Shown here one piece after another: positions 1 to 12,400 of a DNA stretch of 64,000 nucleotides (positions are counted from its first letter, which is position 1; every line of letters begins with the position of its first letter). The notes beneath the pieces were generated by a model, which had not been told where the DNA came from, searched no databases, and saw only the letters and a program-made list of their open reading frames with translations. Origin of the DNA: Capitulum mitella (taxonomy: Eukaryota > Arthropoda > Thecostraca > Pollicipedomorpha > Pollicipedidae); assembly GCA_030062745.1 (NCBI GenBank), contig CP099839.1:19654733-19718732 (forward strand), written 5' to 3'. Position numbers and translations under genes: made by a program.

Positions 1-862
1 CTCGTCGTTTTTCGGAAGTTGATGGAATATTTCATAACATTTTTAGTGTGGAGTGAAGCAGACATCTAGTTACCGTCACTGGACAAAATATCAATGAATT
101 CCAGCCATTGACCTGAGGTCAGGTCACGAATAACTGTAGTGAGCCAAAATGTACCACCGTCAAAATCGACGATGAATTACTCAGAATGGGTAGAAAATGG
201 CAGAACTAGCTTGCACAGACGTAAGTAATACCAGGTACCTCAAAAAGTTTGAAAAAATGACATATCTTGGAAATAAACAGGCTCTCGCCAATAAATCTCC
301 GCCAATTTTGTAGATTGGTAACTAATCAATTTTTCCACAAATTTAAGCATGAAAAACCATCACAAGAGTCGCTAAGATTAATCAAATATACATATATCAT
401 CTTTTTCGCGAAAATAAAGGAACGCTAAAATTAGTTCCCGTCGATTTGTTAGTGTATACGGCAGCAGCGCACGCCCACAGCTGCCGCGAGAAATGTCATG
501 TCTTTAACTCAACGTTTCGGCGTATATATTGAACAAAGCTGGGAAATTAGACGTGTATCGGCATCCGCGGACCTTTACTTGTGCGCTCGTGCCTTTACCT
601 ATGCGTTTTTAGTCAGAGCCCTTGAGATTCAGGCCATTTCTCGGTCTCATGCAGTCGGCTATAAAAAACATATATAGGGCGTAAATTGCTAACATATTAT
701 CTAAAACTAAAAATGAGACCAGTTTCGAGCTCTACTCGTCAAAAGCTTTCCAACGGTATGCTTATTTTTATCGTGCGACCAACCGTTCGTGAGTTACAGA
801 GGGCGGCCAATTCCCCCCCCCCAGTCGCCCATGTTCGACACGGACTGACGGTCGTGCGCGGG
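1..862 (+). mobile_element. TTAA element family 1, copy 1 (left end off window)
   Basis: This is the 3' part of a roughly 1.2-kb repeat that recurs at 13243-14429, at 24160-25370 and, inverted and truncated, at 62270-62946. The right end reads GTCGTGCGCGGG followed directly by TTAA (863-866). A subterminal G/C-rich stretch is near 803-824. The copy aligns to the others along its whole visible length with scattered substitutions and small indels. No transposase is encoded, so it looks non-autonomous. TTAA flanks with CCC/GGG termini suggest the piggyBac superfamily, but this is inferred from the ends only. Confidence 0.8.
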
Positions 863-866
863 TTAA

Positions 867-1107
867 AAACAATATTTTTGGAGAGCATTTTTTATTCTTT
901 TACTTTTAACTGGGCCAAAAATGGCCTGAGGTGCTTCCCAAAAACGTTGCCTGGCTCCGTCTTTGAGCAAAACAGAATTACGAAATTTTGTTACAGCAAG
1001 GGGAATAGGCAGGAAAAGTGACCAATTTTCGTGAAGATGCGTCAAACCCCAGAATTGGCAACTAAAAACCCGAGGAGGCGGATTCGGCCCCCTGCCGGGA
1101 ACAGCGT
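867..1107 (+). mobile_element. TTAA element family 2, 3' fragment (nested host of copy 1)
   Basis: The stretch matches the last 240 bp of the family 2 element at 33516-34707, including the shared CCCAAAAACGTTGCCTGGCT block and the terminal CCCCCTGCCGGGAA. It begins exactly at the TTAA that ends the family 1 copy. The intact family 2 copy has a TTAAAAA at the corresponding internal position, so the family 1 element appears to have jumped into this one. The 5' half should lie left of the window. Confidence 0.7.
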
Positions 1108-1139
1108 TCAAAATACAGAAACTCGTCAAATTTGGACTG

Positions 1140-2150
1140 ATCTTTGATCATTAGGGGAGAGGCTTGACCACATTGCCCACCTTTGAATACGCCGATGCTA
1201 AACTGCCAAAGGAGCGCACAGAAATGTGCAAAAGGATTTTGATTTGCTATAGGGAACTCTAAGCTGTCAATATCATACCCAAAGCCGCCCAAGATCCGCA
1301 CTTAAAGAGCCTTCCTAGCGACGCAATAGCTATAAAAAAGCATGTTGAACCGCCAGATGGAGGTCCCGAGCTTTCAATAGGGCATTCGGAGCTGTTGTAA
1401 GGGTATCCTAGGCCGCAACACAGGTTTCTTTGTCTGTCAAAGAGGCATCCTGAGCTGCCTGAGGCCACCTCCAGAAGCTACCATACAGGCACTCGCTACT
1501 AACGGAATATACTGAGACGTGGGTGGGCCACTTTGATCTGCCACAGGACATTCTTAACTGCCAAGAGCACACCGTAAGTTGCCCAAGGTCCGTCTTTGGC
1601 CTTTTCAAGGACACCATAAGCTTCCAAAGCGGCACGCAAGGCTTCTAGGGGACATCCAAGCCTCCATAAAGGTACTCCGATCAGGCTTAGGGGCAACTTG
1701 GCCTGCCAGAGGGGCGTCTTGAGCCTGTTGAGAGCCCTCGGAGTTGCCTGAAAGGCACTCTAAGCCACCAACAGGGCACCTTGGTATGTGAGAAGGGCAC
1801 GTTAATCCGTTACCGGGCACTTTAAGCCGTCAGCCTGAGCTGCCCAATGTCGGTTCTCATCAGTCTTCGGGCACCGAAAACCTTCATAAGGACATTCCGA
1901 ACTGCCAACGGGGCATGCAGAGTCGCCGAAAGGGCACCGAAAGTTCCCATAAAGGCACTCTTAGGCGGCGTCGGGCATTTTGACGTGTCAGAAGGGCACG
2001 TGGACCCGCCAGAGGAGCTTCTTAAGCTGCCTGAGGGCATCTGGACTTCTGCCGAAGGGACACTTCAAGGTGTCAAGGCGCTCTGGGTGCCTGAGGAGCG
2101 ATCAGGCTTGTTGGAGAACTACGTACCTTAGCATGCCAGAGGGTCATCCT
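1140..2150. repeat. Diverged ~20-21-bp tandem array (1)
   Basis: A GGGCA(C/T) core followed by an AGC(C/T)G(C/T)CA-like segment recurs about every 20-21 bp, for example around 1735-1830 and 1890-2060. Units are strongly diverged. Open frames here (e.g. 1847-2131) arise because a period near 21 keeps frames open. No gene is supported. Confidence 0.55.
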
Positions 2151-3989
2151 GGCCATTAGACTGCATTTTCTTCGTTGTCCCCAGTGAAGTAGAAATCGGG
2201 AGGCTGGCCAGACACCTCGGTAGAGCTATGACACACTTGGGCTCCCCAATTTTTCCTTACAAAAATGCTTTGGCTCGGACCCATTAAATGAATAGGAAAC
2301 TCCGACACTGGTTCAGGCGCTGTCACACAACGCAATAAAGGCCCGTTGTGAACAATGCTGGCCACATTTGGGTAACATTCACAGGGTATTTTGATAAAGA
2401 AGGGAAAATTATGTTTTTCCCTTGTCAATTTAATCCAAAAGGGGTACTTCTGACTTGTGGGGACAGGCACAGAGATGGTGGGCACAGGCCGAGGACCAGT
2501 AGGAAAATGCCCATCATTCATAATGTAAAAACCCCTGCTCACTTTTGTGAACCTGGACTTTTTCTGGCGTTCCGTACTTAAATGCAGCTGCCCGACTCGA
2601 ATGAGTGGCAACTTTTGATGAAAATGGCTCGAAATGATATAGGCGCAGTTACTGATAATTTCACACTGTGTCCTCTTCCATGCTTGGAAAATCTTACAGA
2701 ATTCCCGACAAACACCCGAAAGCCTGTGACAAGAAAACGTTACAGAGCTCCCGACAATCATCCCAAAAGCCTGTGACAAGAAAACCTTACAGAATTCCCG
2801 ACGAACACCCGAAAGTCTGTGACAAAGTCAAAAAATGGCACTGAATGAACATAATGAACAAGGAAAGAACTGGACCGACACATCACACGAGCCATCGCAA
2901 GGGTGAACGCTTCCACGACAGCACGGACACGCTGTAGCGCGGTCACGCAGCATGCTACCGGCATCGCTCTGTGCCCGAGACAGGGCGCTGATCGCCCCAG
3001 GAACGGAAAGCCTTCGTAGGTATCCGGTTAATACCACTTCCAAATACAGCGGACCCCGCGTTCTGCAGCCTCGTCATTCGCTGGTTCGCGTATTCGCGGA
3101 TTTTTTGGAAATTAATTTACAAAACCACAGGATGATATCTCCTGCGTATTTCACGTCGGAAGTAGTTCCTAACGGTTCATAGTGCTTATATTGCATGTCT
3201 TGGGCAAAAAATACTGCTTTTTATGACCATACTGTGCAGCTACTCTAGGTACGCGCTGTGCGGCACCGGAATCATGCATTCTACCGTAATAAATCTCCCG
3301 GCCTTTCCTCACATTGAGAGCTTGCCTGAGATTGGCTAAAAGGAAAGCGTTCCTTTGTTTACGCATACACATCTTGTTTCTCCCTATCCTATGCGTCGAA
3401 CAAAGGCCGGACCCAATCACAGGTCTGCGACTGGATCGCAGTGGGCAGGGATGTAGGGGATGACGATGTAGATAATGACGCATCGGTGAGCACTGAACGT
3501 TACCCAGTAAGACTTGTGTAATATTACATTTATGTATCTGTGCAATTTTGGCAGGAAGCACTACTGAATAGCTGTGCCTTAAATGCATTTACTGGTCTCG
3601 TAGAGGCTCTGTAGGTAATGGGAAAAACTCAGACAGTAAAAGCAGTTGTTTGCAGGTTCAGTCCACTGTGTGTGTAATTGGTGACAGGATTTAACAAACG
3701 GATCGTAAAATGTTTCTTACATCAGAGTGTAGGTAATCTTCCCTATGTGTAGTCTAAGGCGCAAAAAAGCATGGGACATCACAAACGATTTCCGCTGACC
3801 ACTGGCTTGCTTTAACACCACGAACGCAGGCCATGATCCCTGGACATGCTGTCCTCTCCGTGCATGCAGCGTGTCTTCATACGGGAAAGGCACGTCTTAT
3901 TCCAACAACAGATCACATGGCCGATCTCTGCTGGATAGGGCGCAGGGTCAGCTCATTCAGGCGATGCCTTTACCCTACTGGACTGTAAG
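2151..3989. other. Unassigned stretch; short 46-47-bp triplication
   Basis: I see no recognisable gene. A 207-codon minus-strand frame (2156-2779) has no family resemblance and part of it translates a local repeat. Between about 2690 and 2826 a 46-47-bp unit containing TTACAGAATTCCCGAC and CCTGTGACAAG occurs three times in tandem. Confidence 0.4.
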
Positions 3990-4706
3990 ATGAGGGTTTT
4001 CGTTACAGGGCTGTCTATAACTGAAGGCTGCGGACGGTGGCGCAGGCACCACTCACATTGTCCCATTCACCGGGAGTCCCCGACGCGTCGTGGTCATGAC
4101 GTGGTCTCGTCAGACTCGTGCCATTCGGTTAGTAAAGTCGAGCGTCGCCTGCGAGTTTGCGGTGGCCGCTGAAGCGGTCTGGTTGGCACGCTCGCCGACT
4201 GTTACAGTACGACACAGGGGACGGCGAGGCCAGCCAGAGACCTTGGCGGCTGCGACTACAGGCGGCGGACGGCGTCGGCGGGCAGCCACTCCGCCCCACG
4301 TGCCAGCACCGTCCACAGGTGGCGGCCTGCGGCTGCCAACGCCGAGCTGCGGGACACGGTCACAGGGGGACCGGGCGGTGGCGGCAGCGCCCCTTTACCC
4401 TTGCTTGTAATAGGTGCCGGCCGATATGGCGTGCCCAATTTCGAGCAGCTCATTGGTTGGGGTGCCGAGAGGCGAGCTAGCCGCCTGGCACCACGTGTGG
4501 CCGTCTCCGATCTGACCCAGCGTCGACTCCCTGGCGGCAGGCAGCACAGCTCAGGCCCGGCGTCTGGTCGCTGCTGGAAACCTGTCAGAGATCAGGTGCG
4601 ACACCCCCGAAAGCTCCGCACGGCAGCGTCCTCCGCTGCTGAACTCAGCCCAGCGGGCTGCGGCCGTGCAGGCACGGCCCCCGCCTCTCCCGGCGGACGG
4701 ACTTAC

Positions 4707-7346
4707 TCGGGGTTGCGAATGCTCGACTGAAAGGCCTCCCTAAACACGCTGGTGCGCTGAGTGGGCGCGGTGAGGCGAGGGCGCTTGCGGCGGCGCAGGG
4801 TGCGCGGCGGCGCCGTGGGCCCGCCGTCAGACGCCGTGGGCCCTCCGTTGGACTGCGCTGGGCCTGCGGCCGGCGCAGCCTCCCACGGCACGGTCGGCGG
4901 CTGGGCCGCGCCGCGGCGCGGGTTCGCCGCAGGCGTGCCGACCGCCGAGCCGGCGCGCGTCCCGGCCGGTCCCGGGCTGCCCGACGAGCCGTAGCCGGAG
5001 CTCTTAGGCGACGAGAGGGCGCCGCCGCCGTCCCGGCGCCGGGCCGTCGGCGTCGAGCCATCCGAGAAGTCACTCGCGCCGCCCAGCTGCAGCGACGATG
5101 GCGCCGTCGACGGCGATGACGACGGCGCGGGCGAGGCGAGCCGCGGGGAGCGCGAGCGCGGCGGCTTTTGTGGCGCACCCCGCGCCGGCGCGCCGCCCAG
5201 TTGGCCAGACGGTGACCCGTTCGGCGCGGCGCCCGCCGACCGTCGCCTGCGATCAGAGTTGTTTTCGTCCGGAGCTGGCCGAGAAGACATTGACTTTGGC
5301 ACCGGCGAAAGCGGCGAAAGCAGAGGCGGCGGCGGCGGCGGCGGCGTGGTCGGGTGCACGGGCTCGCGGTACGGCGGGCTCTTTGTCCGTTTTTGTACTG
5401 CTCTCTTGGTCAGACTGAGGTGCGAAGTCTGCGGAGGGCTGTCAGTGCCGCGTGCTGGCCGCCCCAGCGGCGAGGCCGCCTTCTCCTCCTGCAGGGTGGG
5501 CAGCGGCCCGTGCAGGGAGGCCACGGAGGCGGCCCGCGGCGGCGGCGGCCGCGGCGGCGGCGTCCTCCGGGCTCGCATGGGACGGACCACCTCGACCGGC
5601 CGCGCCGGAGACGGCAGGCTCAGCTCCGGCTGCGGACGACCAAAGCCTCCGGCCCTGTCCATGGCGCGCAGCCGCGCCAGCACCTCGTCGCCCGAGTGCA
5701 GCGACATCTCGGAGCGGCAGCGGCGCCGCTCCGTCAGCAGGATGTTCTCGTAGCTCTCGGGCCGCATGAACCGGAACGTGTGCGACGTCTCGACGGACGC
5801 GGTCGACAGGCCCGGCTGGAGGCCGGCGGGATCGGCGCGGCTCAGGTCGACGCTGGATGCGCTCGGCTCGTCCGCGGCGGCCGCCGCCGGACACCGCCCG
5901 GCCGACGGACGACCGCCCGGCAACGAGCTCGACCGTGTCCGCCGCTTGGGACGCACTCGGTCTATTTTCGAGAGCAGCGCCTCTCGTGCTCTGCCAAAGA
6001 GACTGGGGTTTAGCCGGCACGAAAGAGTCGCGCTTCTTGGCAGGTGGAGCACAATGCGCATCCAAACAGGCAGTGTCCGTGAAAGCCGCCACCTACCGGT
6101 GGTGAATCATACAGCCCGGTGCAGTGCCACCGGCGGAAAGCGGACACACACTGAGAGCAGGGAGCGAGACACCCCGGCCTGGCCTGAATAGAGCACTTCC
6201 GCTCGGTCGACAGGCCAACAATACTGCCCAGCTATTCCGCTGCTGCGCGGAATTCGACGAACACGGCCGGCTGTCATGGCAACCAGTGAGTTCTAGTATC
6301 AACAATCGATGCAGTCCGGGGCTCATAAGTTGGTCCGCATGAAACTGATCCGGTGTCTCTCTCCCTGTATAGTGCGTGTTCGATTTACGCAGGGTGAACA
6401 GGACATGCATACTGCATTACCACCACATTTCACATACCCCAGTGGCTCCTGCCTTTGTAAGCAAAGAAAAAAGAAATCGCATCAGTACAGGACAGGAAAG
6501 AAATCTGACACTCATGTTTGGCGCATATCACACGGGCTCCGAAAAACACACTCAGTTATCCCTTTTCTTGTTGTCTGGAACATGGAGAGCATAATTTACG
6601 TTAACAGCCCCAATGGGCGCACCACGCCATCAATCGCCGAGCCTGAGTCACCAGCACTTTCGGCTGGTGGCTGGAGCCAACCAGACAAATTGGCTTCGCG
6701 ATTGGGTGCCGAGGACAGCCGCGTCCTCTGCTGGATCAAAATGACATTCCCGGTCGCGAGAAGAAAGGTGCCATTTCCACACTTACGAAATTCATCCTTT
6801 AAAGTGCATCGACGACAGACGACTGCCGAGTCATTACTACTGACGGCAACTAATACTCAACAGCCTGATGAATCCAGCATTCCAACTGAAATTTTTGTCC
6901 CTTTACGTGATGTCTAGATACAGACGTATTTTCGGTGCCAAGGTGCGGCATCCGACCACGAAGGCCAATAACTAATGCGTTTCCCGAACTGTAAATTTTC
7001 GCTGGACGGCATCGTTCCAATAAATTCGAAAGATAAAACTAGACTGCTGCCATGACATACTAACTCAAACAACACAAGACAACGACCGCATACGGTTGGT
7101 ATTCAGGAGCAGTTGTCGGCAGGCGACCAAGAGAACAGTTGTCGGAGGACCACAAAGAGGAGCCGGCCGGGCCAGGCTGGCTGGCCGCGGCGTTGGCCAG
7201 GCTCACCTGCTGATGTGCTGGTCGATGTGCTCTGCCGGTCGGCCGAACAGCGGCCGCACGCGCGCCGTCCGCAGCGCCGGCAGCTGCAGCCGCCGCCTCA
7301 GCCGCTCCATGTCGAGCGACTTGGCCAGGTCGAGGCCGCCGCACAT
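4707..7346 (-). CDS. Proline/serine/arginine-rich protein, exons 1-2 (3' exons not found)
   Basis: Two exons fit together. Exon 1 runs 7346 to 7207 from ATG in a strong Kozak context (GCCACCATG); it encodes 46 residues plus two bases and ends at AG|GTGAGC. Exon 2 runs 5990 to 4707, starting after TCTTTGGCAG and ending CCGA|GTAAGT. The phases agree (2 bases plus 1 base make Arg 47), giving 474 codons so far. The N-terminus is Arg/Leu-rich. Exon 2 carries a basic PKRRTRSSSL patch, the segment SHTFRFMRPESYENILL, long proline runs (PPPRPPPP), an SSGYGSSGSPG stretch and a basic tail near RRRKRPRL. It looks mostly disordered, perhaps a scaffold or cytoskeletal/SH3-binding protein, but I do not recognise the family. 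The apparent stop after the exon is part of the donor site. The remaining exons would lie below 4707 or off the window. The link between the exons rests on splice consensus and phase only. Confidence 0.55.
5991..7206 (-). other. Intron 1 of the 7.3-kb gene (predicted)
   Basis: This interval lies between the two predicted exons. Base composition drops from GC-rich at the edges to mixed between 6300 and 7080. I see no further coding exon or repeat in it. Confidence 0.45.
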
Positions 7347-7438
7347 GGTGGCCGGTCGGTCCGGCCGACTCGGGTCGGCTCGCTGCCAGCGGTCACGGAC
7401 GCCAGCCGCCTCGGGCGCGCGCTCACAGCTGATCGCCG

Positions 7439-7470
7439 TCCGCTGACGACACCGCGCCACCGTATTTATA
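7439..7470 (-). promoter_or_regulatory. TATA box and initiator of the 7.3-kb gene
   Basis: On the minus strand TATAAATACG (7470-7461) is followed about 25 nt later by TCAGCG (7446-7441), which resembles an arthropod initiator. The Kozak ATG lies at 7346, leaving a 5' UTR of about 95 nt. The surrounding 7.2-7.8 kb is very GC- and CpG-rich, as expected for a promoter island. Confidence 0.5.
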
Positions 7471-8394
7471 GCGGCCGGCGGCGGCCGCCAGCCGCCGGCC
7501 GTCGGGACCGTCGCGCCGTCTGTCAGCGCTATGTCGAACCTCGTCGGCGTCGACGGGCGGCGGGGCGGCGCGGCCGGCGCTGGGGCGCGTGCGGCCGCCG
7601 GCGCGGCAGTGGCGGCCGCACGCCCCGTGCGTGAGCCGCCCGCCTGCGGCCATTTAAACCGGGGCGGCGCGGCCGACTGGAGCGGCACGGCCGGATGACT
7701 CATCGCGTCGGCGCGACGCGGCCGTCCGGCTCACCTGGCCGCCGGCCGGGGCCGCTGTGAAGGCCGCAGGCGGTGACACGCGCCGGCCCCGGCTGGAACC
7801 GGAGCCAGTGGCGGCTCCGCCCCCGTGCCCACTGAGCTCACCGCCGACACCAGCGACCGCCTGCTGAAGTCACGGCAGAGCAGGTCACCGTCGGAGCAGT
7901 GGACCACCACCAGGAGTGCCGACTTTCCACTCAAAAATTTCTTCGGGATTTCCGGCCAAAATTAAACTCTGAATTAGCTCAGGTTACGAGGCCGTTTTCT
8001 GACTTCCCTGTCTTGAGGAACGGCTTGTCCGGTTCATTTGATAACTCAGAACTTTGTAAGTCTGTCGGCTCCCCTTTGACGGCCGCGGGCAGGTATCTCA
8101 GTCAGACCACTTCTGTGATATCTGACCAGCTTGGCACAGGCAGGCCCATTCGACCCCTACGGCCCGCCGTTGTCATCCACGATGGTATTCCCCAATGCGT
8201 CACGTGCTCTGCCAGCTACAACGCCATCTTGTTGTTTCGATTGTTCTTTCTTGGTGTTCTCTCGTGCACTTCGGCTCACATTTCTGAGCGGTTTTCAATG
8301 TTGCTGATACGCCCCGCGTACTGGGCAGACATCCAATACGGTCAGCCGACCAATGTCGAACGTCCAAACAGCGGCCACCGCCAGAATTCGGTAG
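7471..8394. other. GC-rich upstream region, no gene seen
   Basis: This CpG-dense sequence lies upstream of the TATA box and grades into ordinary sequence after about 7920. Frames open on both strands here are composition-driven. A 216-codon plus-strand frame (7899-8549) runs into the tandem array that follows and has no recognisable domain. Confidence 0.35.
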
Positions 8395-8665
8395 TCACTG
8401 CCACGAGACTCCAGCACAGCCACCGCCACAAGAATCCAGCACAGTCACCATCACCAGAGTCTCGTACGTTCGTGGTCATCAGAGTCCAGCATAATCACCG
8501 GCACCTGAGTCCACACAATCACCAACACCAGAGTCTAGTACAGTCATGATCATCAGAGTACAGCATAGTCACTGTTACTGGAGTCCACTATGGTTACAGT
8601 CACCAGGGCCCGGCACGGTCAGTGTCGAAAGTCCACGCAGTCACCGTCACCAGAGCTAGCGCGGC
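8395..8665. repeat. Degenerate ~25-bp tandem array
   Basis: About ten diverged copies of a unit close to AGTCCAGCACAGTCACC plus ATCACCAG are arranged head to tail, with unit length 24-27 bp. It lies 330 bp before the 33-bp minisatellite but has an unrelated unit. Confidence 0.65.
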
Positions 8666-8995
8666 CGCCAGGGTCGGGCGCAGGCCGCAGACCACCGTTC
8701 CGGCACCCCGCCATTCCTGCAGACAGCCCTCACACTGCCCTGGAGCCAGACACAGGGACAGCGCGCCGGCCATGGTGACGGCGAAAAAAGCCCCCACGCT
8801 CGTTCTGGCAATCAGGCCGCCCCCGCTCCGGCGGCCGCCGCGCGCGGGTCCTTGACCCCGGAACGACGCCGGGGGTGGTCAAACGGCGGGATTCACGGCC
8901 CAGCGCCGCCGCGCTGCCGCCGCACGGACGGCACGTGCCGGGCGGGCTCCGCCCCGCGGTGGATCCGGACCCGGACCGGATGCCAGCCGGCGGTC

Positions 8996-9430
8996 GGCCG
9001 GTCCAACACTCCGCCCCGACCACTGAGCAGCTGGTCCAACACTCTGCCCCGGCCACTGAGCAGCTGGCCCAACACTCTGCCCCGGCCACTGAGCAGCCGG
9101 TCCAACACTCTGCCCCGACCACTGAGCAGCCGGTCCAACACTCCGCCCCGGCCACTGGACAGCCGGTCCAACACTCTGCCCCGGCCACTGGGCAGCCGGT
9201 CCAACATTCTGCCCCGGCCACTGGGCAGCCGGTCCAACACTCTGCCCCGGCCACTGAGCAGCCGGTCCAACATTCTGCCCCGGCCACTGAATAGTCGGTC
9301 CAACACTCCGCCCCGGCCACTGGGCAGCCGGTCCAACACTCCGCCCCGGCCACTGGGCAGCCGGTCCAACACTCTGCCCCGGCCACTGAGCAGCCGGTCC
9401 AACATTCTGCCCCGGCCACTGAACAGTCAC
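8996..9430. repeat. 33-bp minisatellite, about 13 copies
   Basis: The unit, containing CAGCCGGTCCAACACTC and GCCCCGGCCACTGAG, repeats about 13 times with few changes. Because 33 is divisible by three, several frames stay open on both strands: for example plus-strand copies of PATEQPVQHSA and minus-strand copies of WPGQSVGPAAQ. I see no splice signals, start context or flanking homology that would make any of them a gene, so it is annotated as a repeat. Confidence 0.85.
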
Positions 9431-12400
9431 GGGATCCGGCGGCGGCGGCTCTGCCGTTGGAACCGCTGACAGAGCTGGCCATGTTGCCGATGGCAGCCAT
9501 AGACAAACAGCCACGTATAACATGCAGCCGACGCTGTCAGACAGCAGCGGAAACATCGCCTCCTGTCGGCTCAGGTACCACGCCTAATGCGCGATCAGTT
9601 AAATTAACGAGGCAAGTTTATTTTGTGGTTGGATGCTGTGGGCGTGGGCATGGATCCTCTTTGCCGTTGACGGGTTCGCTGAGGCTGAAGAGAGCACTCC
9701 CAGAATGATAAGAACCGAAACCTTGGCGGTTCTTGAGACAAGGCAAGCGCTTTATTTTTACGACCAGAGAATGATGAGAGCAAAATGAAAAATCAGAATA
9801 CAGAGCGTATTTTTCTGTGTGTCTAGTGAGATAAGTGTACCTCGGCACATATTCGGAGTAGCGTTTACAGGATGCACATTCAGATTTATGATATAGTTGC
9901 AACTTGAGCCGACGGAAACATCGCACTGGTATTCCGGAATAGGCAGATTGATAATCCTGATGTGTGATAAACCATGTAACGATTAATAAGCACTACTGTA
10001 ATGGGGAATTTGGACGGGTCTGCGGGGCAAGACTCGTTCTCCTTATCTGAAAACAAAAGAAATGATTTTGCCCGGTGCGAAAATAAACAAAATGCCTCTA
10101 GGTCCAAAAACTCTGAAACGTGCCCGAAATTCTAACCTTCCATATGAGGCATTTCCAAGGGCGAAGAATCGATAAATTGTTTTCTGTGGAAAACCATTGT
10201 CAACAAGCGTCTCAAGCCAAATTCCAGTGAAAACATTAAATATACATATCAAGATCGTTATGGTCGCGTTATAGGTGACTTCTCTGATGTTATACCGGAA
10301 GGATTAATGCAAATCTTAATTTCAGTCAATGAAGGACACTGCGCACAATTCAATGCATATTGTTTTCTACGTACATTTCTGGTGGCACCCAGAAGAATGT
10401 TAGTAGTAAAGCACTGCTGTTGGATTTGACAGTAATGTTTTGTTTGTTTGGTGTTCATTACTAATCATGTACAAACAGTACCCTTGCACAGCCGTTAAAT
10501 TCACGTTCCTTGCCGGGAATGACACTATTCCTAAATTGACCGTTTCCGATGATGTATTTTTACGACCCTATGCAGACAATTAATTCGCAGTTCCTTCTTG
10601 GGAACGGTGCAGTTCCTCAGTTCACTGTTCAGATGATTCGCTTTTGCAATGGCAGCGCTGGAGTTATTTCGGCGAGTGTCACAACCGAGCATCGAGGAGA
10701 ACATTTCTGCTTCTGTTTTCTCGTAACCATATGGCGCTGGAAGATCTTTACGATGTCGTGAAAGTCCACAGCGCAGCCACAATGGCCAACCGACACCGCC
10801 AGTTTCTGGCCAAAGACCGGGGCCCGCTCTCAGAATCCGCCAGTGCCGACCACACGCCGGGTCTGTTGATCTGTCGCATGTCTTCTCGACAACGGCGGCG
10901 GGCTAAAAACCGTCTGGAAGTGTACGAAACGGTCCAAAACGGTTTTTAGCCTGCTTTCTGCACGACACAGTTTATCCACTGTCTATCTTGTCTACCTGCA
11001 GTCCAGTCTGCCTTTTGTCCCAACTTGAAGAGGCGCAGTCATGATTCTGTTCCCAGGGCGGAAGTGAATGACGCAGCATTTGGCAGTCCGGAGTCGATTT
11101 CTGGTGTCCGGAGACCTAAACAGGTGTTTAGAGACCCGTTGTTTCCAAACGGGGTCAGGATATCGGAGCGACATCTCCAAAGGCATGAACACAGGAATTG
11201 TGATTCGCCGGCACACTTGCGAAATTCCCATACAGTTTTACAAATTTTAACGAGGGTCCGCTTCCACAAACGTTCTAGAAGTTTTTGTTCTCCGGGAAAC
11301 TCAGATTTGATCGTGGAAGATCCATTGGAATCTACGAGGACGGCGTTTGTAGCTGCGCGTTTTTTTTGCTTTTCGAACAAGCAAAAATTGATCTGAAATG
11401 CTTAGTACATCTACCGTCACCTGAGCACTACAGCGCTTCAAAAGTCTGACTGGGTCATTGCAGGTTCTTTAATTATGGCACCACCATAGATGTATTTCGA
11501 TCACATAATATGCTCCAGTGCCTTCCTGTGTCATTTCAAGTCGGTTCAGACAAGAATAGCACATAGCATGGCTAGAACAGAAGCGGAAAATCCGATGGAG
11601 ACCTCGCAAAACTTTTCGGAAATCCCCAGTCATACACATGTTTACTGGTCTAAAACCATCATTTTCGAAATCCGAAGTATCCACGAGGTACGCAGCTGGT
11701 ACTAGACGAATGCGCCACGCCAGTCCGAGGTCGCGTTCAAATGATTCGAGGCGCGGCGTGAGCGTTGACCTCGGCTTACGGCGGTCGGCTGTTGTGCGGC
11801 GGCACGTTTGACGAGCAGCGACTTCAGGCGCCCGCTGGCGGACAGCAGCTCCGAGGAACTGCGGCCGTCAGCTGGAACTGTGCCCTGTTCAGAACAGTAT
11901 CCCTGGCCACTGTGTTCTGGCCGAGGAGACGTTAGCCGTTGCCGCCAGCGGTTCTCGCAAGACGTGTCTCAGCTACAGCAGTCGTGAGGAGCCCCAAGGT
12001 TAATTGTAATTGTATTTGTTATTGTAACCTTGTATTGTAATTGTATTTGTTATTGTATATAATTGTTAATTGTAATTTGTGAAAATCGCAATTAAAGCCC
12101 ACGAACCGGCTAGGCTGAAACCCTTCCTCAGTCACCGAATGTCACACCTTTGCGTATCAACTGAAGGCTCGTGACATTCTCTTCCGTCAGCCGTGGGTGC
12201 GACAGAAAAAGTAAAGATACTGTTGGAAAGGCCTTCGCGAAACTGGAAAGAAAGCACCCAGATTTAGTCCGGCCAGGTCAACATTGAGGGCATCAGAGAT
12301 CATCTTAGATCATGATGACGTCTTGGGAAGAGAACTGTAATAATCAAGTCGTTCACATGACTCCAAAGATGTTAAAAATAAAAGAAGCCCTCATGTACAT

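Noticed and set aside
498-677. A frame of about 60 codons (MSLTQRF..., ASADLYL, ALEIQAIS) that is open in three family 1 copies (498, 14093, 24998)
   Set aside because: Two of the three copies start with GTG rather than ATG, and many differences between copies change the amino acid. It looks like conserved repeat DNA rather than a selected protein.
2156-2779. 207-codon minus-strand open frame
   Set aside because: No family resemblance or splice context; part of it translates the 46-47-bp tandem repeat.
8996-9430. CRISPR array
   Set aside because: Units are contiguous with no spacers, and the genome is eukaryotic. The same applies to the 29-bp array at 52 kb.
8730-9556. Long minus-strand frames (258 and 225 codons) with CWTGCSVAGAE or WPGQSVGPAAQ repeats
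   Set aside because: They are created by the 33-bp array, which is open in several frames at once.
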